Part shown: positions 7,153-14,027 of the stretch, piece after piece | Numbering within the stretch: position 1 is the stretch's first letter | Layout: the number at the start of each line of letters is the position of its first letter | NCBI GenBank assembly: GCA_036557885.1 | Contig: DATBGS010000104.1 | Location: 1-55,416, forward strand | From: DATBGS01 sp036557885 | GTDB taxonomy: Bacteria; Chloroflexota; Ktedonobacteria; Ktedonobacterales; DATBGS01 | DNA: 55,416 bases | Direction: 5' to 3' | Notes under the pieces: generated by a model | Told to the model about the DNA's origin: nothing | Database searches by the model: none | What the model saw: only the letters and a program-made list of their open reading frames with translations | Translations under genes and position numbers: made by a program

Positions 7153-8576
7153 ATACCATTGCGAGCCTTGGGGTGATTGCCAGCCATTTTGTGCGGGCGC
7201 GCTGGCGCTGGCGAAACTTGCGGGGGACTTCCCTGGAACTCTACCAGGATTACCGGGCGCAGCAGACGGTGGCCTATGTCAATGAGCACGCGCCGTTTTA
7301 TCGGGCGCACTGGGCGGGCCACGACCTGCGTGACTGGCGCGCGCTGCCTACCGTAGATAAACGCCTGATGATGGAACACTTCGATACCTTTAATACGCGC
7401 GGCATCAACCGCGAGGCGGCAATGGAGGTGGCGCTGCGCGCTGAGCAATCGCGCGACTTCCGCCCGACGCTCAACGGCTTTACTATCGGCCTCTCGTCGG
7501 GCACCTCCGGGCATCGCGGTTTGTTTGTGGCGAGCGATTGGGAGCAGGCGGGCTGGGCAGGCACGCTGCTGTCGCGGGCGCTGCATCGCTGGCCGGGACG
7601 GTTGCGCGTGGCTTTTTTCCTGCGCTCCAACAGCAATCTGTATGAGCAGCTTGGCGGTCTGGTGATTCAGTTTCGCTACTTTGATTTGATGACGCCGCTG
7701 GATGAAGCGATAGCCGCTCTCAATGACTTTCAGCCGCAGATCATTGTAGGGCCGCCGTCGCTGCTCGGTTTTCTGGCTGAAGCGCGCGCGCAGGGCAAAC
7801 TCAAAGCGGCCCCAGAACGGCTGATTTCGGTGGCGGAAGTGCTGGAGCCGCAGGACCAGGAGCGCATTGCTTCAATATTTGCCGTGCCGGTGCATCAGAT
7901 TTACCAATGCACCGAGGGCTTTCTGGCGATGAGCTGCGTGGAGGGTGCGCTGCATATTCAGGAAGATATTGTGGCGCTGCAATTTGAGCCGCTGTCTGAT
8001 GCCTCAGTATCTACCCCTGGTACCGCAGATAGCGCACCGCCCGCAAGCGTCTCTCTTGAGAGCAGCGCATCCGAAAGTCCATCTGCTGAAGGCCAGAGCA
8101 CAAACATTCCCACAGAGCGAGTGACTCCCATCATTACTGATCTGTGGCGCAAGACGCAGCCGATTATTCGCTATCGCCTGAATGATGTGCTTCAGCTAGA
8201 CCCCCAGCCGTGTCGCTGTGGCTCGTCCTTTCGGGTGATTCGGGCTATCGAGGGGCGCGCTGATGATCTGTGTTATTTTGATACGCAAATGGGCGGAGAA
8301 CGCCCGTTTTACCCAGATAGCATCAGGCGGATGGTGCTGCTGGCGAGCCAGGCCATCGCAGACTATCAGGTCTTTCAGGAAGGACGGGGGCACCTGCGCA
8401 TCCATCTGGTGGTGACATCTGGCGCTGCCTTTGACACCGTTGCCGATGAGGTGCGCGCTAGTGTTGCCGCCACGCTCGCGCAGTATGATTGCCGCCCGGC
8501 TACCGTGCAGATTGAATCTGGGCTGGTTCCGGTTCCTCCTGGTGCCAAACGCCGCCGAGTCCGGCGACTGAGTTAA
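7149..8576 (+). CDS. Adenylate-forming enzyme, F390 synthetase/PaaK-like
   Basis: 475 residues from the ATG overlapping the previous stop. The adenylation signature is SSGTSGHRGLF, followed later by YQCTEGF (the YxxTE motif) and RYRLNDVL with a CRCG pair, as in phenylacetate-CoA ligase and coenzyme F390 synthetase relatives (the TIGR02304-like putative adenylate-forming clade). The C-terminal part is short and ends GAKRRRVRRLS. The N-terminal 45 residues look like a family-specific helix (RWRNLRGTSLELYQDYRAQQ). A Ser/Pro/Ala-rich, low-complexity insert of about 45 residues (roughly 281-325) lies between the YxxTE block and ITDLWRKTQPIIRYRLND. Family knowledge predicts carboxylate activation with ATP. 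In this operon the substrate could be a beta-hydroxy acid (OleC-like beta-lactone synthesis) or a fatty acid feeding the thiolase. Confidence 0.85.
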   Translation: MNTIASLGVIASHFVRARWRWRNLRGTSLELYQDYRAQQTVAYVNEHAPFYRAHWAGHDLRDWRALPTVDKRLMMEHFDTFNTRGINREAAMEVALRAEQSRDFRPTLNGFTIGLSSGTSGHRGLFVASDWEQAGWAGTLLSRALHRWPGRLRVAFFLRSNSNLYEQLGGLVIQFRYFDLMTPLDEAIAALNDFQPQIIVGPPSLLGFLAEARAQGKLKAAPERLISVAEVLEPQDQERIASIFAVPVHQIYQCTEGFLAMSCVEGALHIQEDIVALQFEPLSDASVSTPGTADSAPPASVSLESSASESPSAEGQSTNIPTERVTPIITDLWRKTQPIIRYRLNDVLQLDPQPCRCGSSFRVIRAIEGRADDLCYFDTQMGGERPFYPDSIRRMVLLASQAIADYQVFQEGRGHLRIHLVVTSGAAFDTVADEVRASVAATLAQYDCRPATVQIESGLVPVPPGAKRRRVRRLS

Positions 8577-8600
8577 GTGGACAGGATGAAAGGATAAACC

Positions 8601-9590
8601 ATGCTTCCGATAAAGATTGCCGGTCTGGGCTGCTATTTGCCTGAGCGCCGGGTGACGAATGCCGAACTTGAGGAGCGGCTGGGCATCCCGGCGCGCTGGA
8701 TTGAGCGCGCTACTGGCGTGCGCGAGCGGCGCTACGCCACATGTGAAACCTCGGTGGGGATGGGCGCGGCAGCGGCGCGTATGGCGCTGAAGTCGGCGGG
8801 CCTGGACGTGGGCGACCTGGACGCCATCATTGGCGCCTCGACGGGCGCGCAGCAGGCGATTTCCTGCACAGCCGCCTTCCTACAACGCGAGCTTGGTGCT
8901 CCAGAAGGTGCCAGCGCGTGCTTCGATGTGAATGCCACCTGCCTGAGCTTTCTTTTTGCGCTCCAGACGGCGGCGCATCTCATCGCGGCGGGCGCTTACA
9001 AGACGGTCTTGATCGTGAGCAGCGAGATGGTTTCGCCTTCCCTGAATCCCAAGGAGCCAGAAAGCGCGGTGCTCTTTGGAGACGCGGCGGCGGCAGCCGT
9101 CCTGACGCGCAGCGCGCCGGGCGAGGCCAGCGCGATCTGCCACGCGCACTTCGAGACGTATAGCAGCGGAGCGCATCTGACGGAGATCATTGGCGGGGGC
9201 ACGCTGCATCATCCCAATAACCCGGCCACGACGCCAGAGATGAATATGTTTCATATGGATGGCCCTGGCATCTTTCGTCAGGCCGCGCCGCTGGCCGATG
9301 GCTTTGTGGCGCGTTTTTTTGAGCAGCTTGGCTGGGAGCGCGGGCAGGTGGATGCGATTGTGCCGCATCAGGGCAGCCGCCATGTGGTTGAGCAGTTGAC
9401 ACGAAGGCTGGGCTTTTGCGCGGAGCAGGTGATCTGGGGGCTGGCTGAGCGCGGCAACTGCGTGGCCGCGTCCATTCCGCTGACGCTGGCGGAAACGGTG
9501 CATGCCGGGCGTATTCAGCGCGGGCAGCGGGTTTTATTGATCGGCACAGGTGCCGGGCTGACGATTGGAGCGGTTGCGCTGACGTTCTAA
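8601..9590 (+). CDS. 3-oxoacyl-ACP synthase III / OleA-like thiolase
   Basis: 329-residue KAS III-fold condensing enzyme. The Cys nucleophile is in FDVNATCLSF, the His in VPHQGSRHVV and the Asn in RGNCVAASIP, so the Cys-His-Asn triad is intact. The N-terminus KIAGLGCYLPERRVTN and WIERATGVRERRY are typical of the FabH/OleA superfamily. The sequence departs from primary-metabolism FabH: PHQGS instead of PHQAN, GNCVAAS instead of GNTSAAS, and no fab genes nearby. That favours a secondary-metabolism condensing enzyme (OleA-like acyl-CoA + acyl-CoA condensation, or a starter-transfer enzyme). Located 24 bases after the adenylate-forming gene with an AAAGGA Shine-Dalgarno. Chain-length specificity and substrate cannot be read off. 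Confidence 0.9.
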   Translation: MLPIKIAGLGCYLPERRVTNAELEERLGIPARWIERATGVRERRYATCETSVGMGAAAARMALKSAGLDVGDLDAIIGASTGAQQAISCTAAFLQRELGAPEGASACFDVNATCLSFLFALQTAAHLIAAGAYKTVLIVSSEMVSPSLNPKEPESAVLFGDAAAAAVLTRSAPGEASAICHAHFETYSSGAHLTEIIGGGTLHHPNNPATTPEMNMFHMDGPGIFRQAAPLADGFVARFFEQLGWERGQVDAIVPHQGSRHVVEQLTRRLGFCAEQVIWGLAERGNCVAASIPLTLAETVHAGRIQRGQRVLLIGTGAGLTIGAVALTF

Positions 9591-9642
9591 AATAGAGACA
9601 AAGCTGCAACATGGGCTAAGCCACATAGGTATATTCCCAAAA

Positions 9643-10470
9643 ATGGCTATGCAAGAAAAACGCATTGCGCTGGTGACTGGCGGCGGCACCGGCATTGGGC
9701 GCGGCATCGCGCTGGCGCTGGCGCGGCGCGGGATGGATGTTGCCCTGGTGGGCAGGCGCGCTGCGCCGCTTGAGGCTGTGGCCCAGGAGGTGAGCGCGCT
9801 GGGCGCGCGCGGCGTTGCCCTGCCCACTGATGTCACCGTTGCCAGCGAGCGCGCTGCGCTTATTGAGCGGGTGCACGCCGCGCTGGGTCTGCTTGATCTG
9901 CTGGTGAATAATGCCGGGATGATGGCTGGTGGCGATCTTGTCACACTTTCCGCTGAAGAGATTGAGCAGGCCGTCGCGCTCAACCTGACGGCGCCAATGG
10001 ATCTGACCCGGCTGGCGCTGCCCGATCTGGCGGCGAGCCGGGGCGCGGTGGTTCTGGTTGCCAGCGCGGTCAGCCATGTACCGCTGCCTTCGGGCAGCCT
10101 GTATACGGCGACAAAGACGGGGCTGCGCGCCTTTGGCGAAACGCTGCGCTATGAACTGGAGCCGCTGGGTGTGCATCTGCTCATCGCCTATCCGCCCGCC
10201 GTCAAGACCGCGATGACGGCAGGCATGGCGGCTGCGGCAGGCGTGCCCATCTTCCCGATGCTGGCCCCGGAAAAAGCTGGAGAGCGCATTGTGTCTGCGT
10301 TGTTTGCGCATAAGCGCGAACTGCAATTTGGCTTCTCTGAGCAGACGACAGCCCATCTCTACAAAATTGCTCCCTGGCTGGTCAAGCTGGGCTTGCGCAG
10401 CCAACGGCGGCGCTTTTCGCGTATGATGAAGGCGGTACGGCTGAACAGAAGGGAGCCAACAAATGGATGA
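9643..10470 (+). CDS. Classical short-chain dehydrogenase/reductase
   Basis: 275 residues, classical SDR: TGGGTGIGRG cofactor motif, VALVGRRAAPLE suggesting NADP preference by its basic residues, LVNNAG, catalytic Ser in VASAVSHVPL and YTATK (YxxxK). The C-terminal about 40 residues (AHLYKIAPWLVKLGL ...) form a hydrophobic-basic tail similar to membrane-associated SDRs acting on lipids such as DHRS7-like or FabG-like lipid reductases. It follows the condensing enzyme by 52 bases with a poor ribosome binding site and overlaps the next gene by 8 bases. In the operon it could reduce a keto intermediate. The exact reaction is unknown. Confidence 0.88.
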   Translation: MAMQEKRIALVTGGGTGIGRGIALALARRGMDVALVGRRAAPLEAVAQEVSALGARGVALPTDVTVASERAALIERVHAALGLLDLLVNNAGMMAGGDLVTLSAEEIEQAVALNLTAPMDLTRLALPDLAASRGAVVLVASAVSHVPLPSGSLYTATKTGLRAFGETLRYELEPLGVHLLIAYPPAVKTAMTAGMAAAAGVPIFPMLAPEKAGERIVSALFAHKRELQFGFSEQTTAHLYKIAPWLVKLGLRSQRRRFSRMMKAVRLNRREPTNG

Positions 10471-10897
10471 GCCAACGCGCGTCCTGCTGCTGGAGCGCGA
10501 CCTCTTTTTTAGCGTCAAGATTCGTGATACCCTGCGGCACTCCGGCTATGAAACGGTGACGGCGCGCAATGAAGACGATTTTGCGCGCAAACTGGCGACA
10601 AACACGCCCGCCCTGGCAATTGTCAATACCAGCCTGGCTGGGGTGGCCTGGGAGCGAGTGATTGCGGCAGCGAAAGCGGCAGGCGTGCCTACGCTGGCGT
10701 TTGGCGCGCATGTGGACCTGGAGGCGCAGCAGGCTGCGCGCCGCGCTGGGGCTGATCGCGTGATCTCCAACTCCAGGCTGGCAAAAGACCTGCCCGCGAT
10801 TGTTGAGCGGCTGGTGCGGGGCAGCAAAGTCGGCGTCGAGAGTGCAGAAGCCGCGCAAGATGCAGACGATGCAGAAGATGATGATGTTGAGGGGTGA
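10463..10897 (+). CDS. Stand-alone degenerate receiver-domain protein
   Basis: 144 residues; residues 5-115 match the CheY receiver fold, but the chemistry is missing. The acidic pair reads LERD instead of DD, the phospho-acceptor position is Asn (AIVNTSLAG where VxxDxxMPG is expected), and the beta-5 Lys segment reads GADRVISNS. There is no output domain, only an acidic tail (AQDADDAEDDDVEG). Such pseudo-receivers generally act by protein contact and not by phosphorylation. The start overlaps the preceding SDR gene by 8 bases, so it is translated with a metabolic operon and is not next to a kinase. The partner is unknown. Confidence 0.75.
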   Translation: MDEPTRVLLLERDLFFSVKIRDTLRHSGYETVTARNEDDFARKLATNTPALAIVNTSLAGVAWERVIAAAKAAGVPTLAFGAHVDLEAQQAARRAGADRVISNSRLAKDLPAIVERLVRGSKVGVESAEAAQDADDAEDDDVEG

Positions 10898-10954
10898 AAA
10901 AGACGAAGAAAGAAGAAAGCCAGTGGGCCGAGGTCATACGGGAAAGGGGCAGCT

Positions 10955-12331
10955 ATGGCGCAGGTTGATGTGCTGGTGATTGGCGCTGGCGCGGCGGGGC
11001 TGGCAGCGGCGCGGGCGCTCTCTGAGCGAGGGTTTTCCATTGCGGTGCTGGAGGCGCGCAACCGCATTGGCGGGCGCATCTATACCAGTCGGCGCGCTGG
11101 GGTGCATCTGCCAGTGGAACTTGGCGCGGAGTTTGTGCATGGACGTCCGCCAGAGACGTTTGCGATTGCGGGCGCGGCGGGACTGACACTGTATGAGCGC
11201 AGCGGCGCGGCGTGGTCTTCTTTTAATGGGCATCTGAGTAGAGATGAGGACGAGGGAGAACATGAAGACGAAGCTGGGGAGCATGAGGAGCATGGCGTAG
11301 ACGCGCTGCTGCGGGCGCTTGGGGAATGGCAGGGCGAAGACCAGGCGTTTCAGGCGTTTATTGAGGAGCGTTTCCCTGGCGAGGAGTGGGCCGCCGCGCG
11401 GCGCTGGGCCAGGGGCTATATTGAAGGCTACGAGGCGGCCTTTCCCGAACGGGTCAGCGTGCGCTGGCTGGCACACACCGAGGCCGCTGCTGAGTCCATC
11501 CAGGGCGAGCATAATTACCGCGTACTGGAGGGCTATGATCGCGTGCTGGAATGGCTGCGCGCTGGCCTGAACCCGGAACGCACTATCTTTTCCCTGAACA
11601 CTATTGTGCGCGGCATGCGCTGGGCGCGTGGGCAGGTGGAGGTCAGCGCGCATTCGCCCTTTGGTGCGCCGCTGGAGAGCTTCAGCGCCAAAGCCGCCAT
11701 TATCACGCTGCCGCTGGGAGTGCTGACCGCGCCACTGGATGCGCCAGGCGCGGTGCAGTTTACGCCCGATCTGCCAGAGAAGCGCGCTGCGATGGAGCAG
11801 ATCGAGATGGGCCAGGTGGTGAAGGTGGCCTTCAACTTTCGCGAGATCTTCTGGGATACTGGCGCGCCGCCGCTTGCGGCGCTGCCGCGTCTGTCGTTTC
11901 TCTTCTCGGATGACGAGGTGATGCCGACGTGGTGGACGAGCTTCCCGCTGCTTTCGCCCACGCTGCTGGGATGGGTGGGCGGGCCGCGCGCGGTGCGTCT
12001 GTCGCGTCATCCTGATGAGGTGATTGCGCAAGAGGCGCTGGAGGCGTTGGCGCGGGTGCTGGGGGTGTCGCGGGGCTGGCTGGAGGCGCGGCTCAACTCG
12101 TGGCAGGTGCATAACTGGAGCGCCGACCCGTTCTCCTATGGCGCGTATAGTTTTGTGCGCGTGGGTGGCATGGAAGCGCCGGGGCAGTTGGGCGCACCAG
12201 TGGAGGATACGCTGTACTTTGCGGGTGAGGCGACCAATACTGCCGGGCACACGGGCACAATGCATGGAGCGCTGGCAACTGGCACACGCGCAGCAAATGA
12301 GGTGATTGCTCATCTCGCTCGCCGCGCGTGA
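10955..12331 (+). CDS. Flavin-containing amine oxidase family protein
   Basis: 458 residues. FAD dinucleotide-binding motif IGAGAAGLAAARAL at the N-terminus followed by LEARNRIGGRIYT, and the C-terminal flavin segment LYFAGEATNTAGHTGTMHGAL. This is the layout of monoamine/polyamine oxidases and related desaturases. A strongly acidic insert rich in Glu/Asp/His sits at about residues 94-112. FWDTGAPPL and WTSFPLL segments are as in the MAO substrate domain. Substrates in the family include amines, amino acids and carotenoid-like or lipid compounds; here nothing fixes the choice. It is the last gene of the plus-strand run, 57 bases after the receiver gene, and is convergent with the SWIM gene. 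Confidence 0.88.
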   Translation: MAQVDVLVIGAGAAGLAAARALSERGFSIAVLEARNRIGGRIYTSRRAGVHLPVELGAEFVHGRPPETFAIAGAAGLTLYERSGAAWSSFNGHLSRDEDEGEHEDEAGEHEEHGVDALLRALGEWQGEDQAFQAFIEERFPGEEWAAARRWARGYIEGYEAAFPERVSVRWLAHTEAAAESIQGEHNYRVLEGYDRVLEWLRAGLNPERTIFSLNTIVRGMRWARGQVEVSAHSPFGAPLESFSAKAAIITLPLGVLTAPLDAPGAVQFTPDLPEKRAAMEQIEMGQVVKVAFNFREIFWDTGAPPLAALPRLSFLFSDDEVMPTWWTSFPLLSPTLLGWVGGPRAVRLSRHPDEVIAQEALEALARVLGVSRGWLEARLNSWQVHNWSADPFSYGAYSFVRVGGMEAPGQLGAPVEDTLYFAGEATNTAGHTGTMHGALATGTRAANEVIAHLARRA

Positions 12332-12348
12332 GAATTGGCTGCTACTCG

Positions 12349-12690
12349 CTAGCTGGCTAGCATATCAGGCTGCACTACGATCTCGCTTTGAGGCGTCGCG
12401 GCGCGCTCTGCCTGCTCTGCCAGGTAGCTGCGCACATATGCCTGGTGCATGCAGAGCTTTTCATAGTGCCCGGCCAGGCAGTTGCACTCCAGATGATCTT
12501 CTTTGGCGATCACGGTGTGATTCATGCCTTCCTGTCCGCGTGAGACGCTGGGCACAATATAGCAGGTGACATTATCGGTGAGGCGCTTGCCAACGGCAAT
12601 AATGCTCAGGTGATTGGTTTTGGCGCGCTCCAGGGCCGCCTGCATAATCTCTTCCGGGGTCATTGGTTTGTAGGTGCGTTTGGTTGTCAT
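12349..12690 (-). CDS. Small SWIM-type zinc finger protein
   Basis: 113 residues from the ATG at 12690 (MTTKRTYKPM). The centre contains CNCLAGHYEKLCMH, which fits the SWIM zinc-finger pattern CxCx(n)CxH, followed by a helical tail AYVRSYLAEQAERAA. SWIM domains bind DNA or protein and normally occur inside larger proteins (SNF2 ATPases, MuDR transposases, SWS1-type recombination factors); a stand-alone 113-residue form is unusual, but similar small ORFs exist in Chloroflexota and archaea. The residues before it (SVSRGQEGMNHTVIAKEDHLEC) form a strand pair that is part of the family pattern. Divergent from the SAH hydrolase-like gene, with about 120 bases between the two starts. Function unknown. 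Confidence 0.75.
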   Translation of the reverse strand: MTTKRTYKPMTPEEIMQAALERAKTNHLSIIAVGKRLTDNVTCYIVPSVSRGQEGMNHTVIAKEDHLECNCLAGHYEKLCMHQAYVRSYLAEQAERAATPQSEIVVQPDMLAS

Positions 12691-12809
12691 TTTTAGTTCT
12701 CCGCTCTGGGGCGCTTCCTGTAATCCTCTTCTCCGCGCCACCGATATGTTATTCTTTCCGGCAGGTGGAAAAGCGGAAATTGCGATATGTTGGGCAGAGA
12801 AAGGTTGGC

Positions 12810-14018
12810 ATGATGAGCGGACAGGACTCTCCTGAAATGGGTGATGAGCAGGCGCTGCTAGAATACGGCCAGCGTCGGGTACGCTGGACCGAGCAGCATA
12901 TGCGGCTGCTGGGGCGCCTGCGCGAGCAGTTTCGCCAGAACCAGCCATTTGCTGGGCTGACCATTGGCATGTGCCTGCATGTTGAGCCGAAGACAGCGGT
13001 GCTCTGCGGCGTCTTGCAGGCTGGCGGCGCCAATGTGGTGATCACCGGCAGCCCTGGCACGACCAAGGATGATACTGTTGCCGCGATGCGACAGAGCGGC
13101 ATCATCGTCTACGGGCAGCAGAGCGATACTACCGCCTTGCATCAGGAAAATATCCGCCAGGTACTGACGCATCAGCCCGATCTGTTCTTGGATAACGGCG
13201 CTGATCTGGTGGCAACCTATCTGGCGCACCCGGCCTGGCGCGTGATTGCAGGCACCGAGGAAACGACGACTGGCGCCAATCGCCTGCGCAGCGAGTTGCA
13301 GGGGCGGGCATCCTGGCCGATTATTGTCATTAACGATAGCCCGCTCAAGCTGATCATGGAAAACGAGCATGGCGTAGGGCCAACCATCATCGAAGGCTTT
13401 ATGCGCGAAACAAACCTGCTCGTGCAATCCAGAAGTTTTGTTGTCTTTGGCTATGGCTCGGTGGGGCGCGGCATTGCGCGGCGGCTGCGCGTGCTGGGTG
13501 GCCTGGTGGCGGTGGTTGAGCCAGACCCGGTGCGCGCGCTGGAAGCGGTGCTGGATGGCATGCGTGTGCTGCCTCTGGATGAGGCGCTGGGCGTGGGCGA
13601 GGTCTTCTTTACGGCGACGGGGCGGCCCGCTGTGATCGCGGGCGCGTCGTTTGACCGCCTGCCGGATGGCGCGATTCTGGCAAATGCGGGCCATTTCTCC
13701 TGGGAGATTGATCTGGCAGAACTGCGCCGCCGCGCGGCCTCGGTGGAGCGTTTCCGCGAATGGGTGGAGGTTTTTACGCTTCAGGATGGGCGGCGCATTA
13801 CCCTGCTGGCGCGTGGCGAGATGCTCAACCTGGCGGGCGGCGGCGGCAATCCCATCGAGACAATGGACATTGGCTTCTCGCTTCAGGCGCTTTCGCTGGC
13901 CTATCTGGTCAGGCATCACCAGGACATGTCGCCGGGTCCGCAGCCGGTGCCAGCCGAGATCAACGCGGAGGTGGCGCGCGGCATGGTACAGGTGCTGACG
14001 CGGCGGCAGGATGGCTGA
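12810..14018 (+). CDS. S-adenosylhomocysteinase-like protein, divergent
   Basis: 402 residues, clearly of the AHCY/SahH family: LHVEPKTAVL near the N-terminus, EETTTGANRL, the Rossmann motif FGYGSVGRGIA, and NAGHFSWEID. AHCY hydrolyses S-adenosylhomocysteine to adenosine and homocysteine with bound NAD. This copy differs at places the family keeps: the MEN segment replaces the usual DN pair after the catalytic Lys (NDSPLK), GNPIETMD replaces GHP(S/A)E(V/I)MD so a His near the substrate is Asn, and the C-terminal Lys/Tyr tail that closes the NAD pocket of the neighbouring subunit is missing (it ends at TRRQDG). It may be a paralogue with another substrate or a non-catalytic relative. The start could also be the ATG at 12813, which has the better spacing to GAGAAAGG. 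Confidence 0.85.
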   Translation: MMSGQDSPEMGDEQALLEYGQRRVRWTEQHMRLLGRLREQFRQNQPFAGLTIGMCLHVEPKTAVLCGVLQAGGANVVITGSPGTTKDDTVAAMRQSGIIVYGQQSDTTALHQENIRQVLTHQPDLFLDNGADLVATYLAHPAWRVIAGTEETTTGANRLRSELQGRASWPIIVINDSPLKLIMENEHGVGPTIIEGFMRETNLLVQSRSFVVFGYGSVGRGIARRLRVLGGLVAVVEPDPVRALEAVLDGMRVLPLDEALGVGEVFFTATGRPAVIAGASFDRLPDGAILANAGHFSWEIDLAELRRRAASVERFREWVEVFTLQDGRRITLLARGEMLNLAGGGGNPIETMDIGFSLQALSLAYLVRHHQDMSPGPQPVPAEINAEVARGMVQVLTRRQDG

Positions 14019-14027
14019 TTCACGCGC

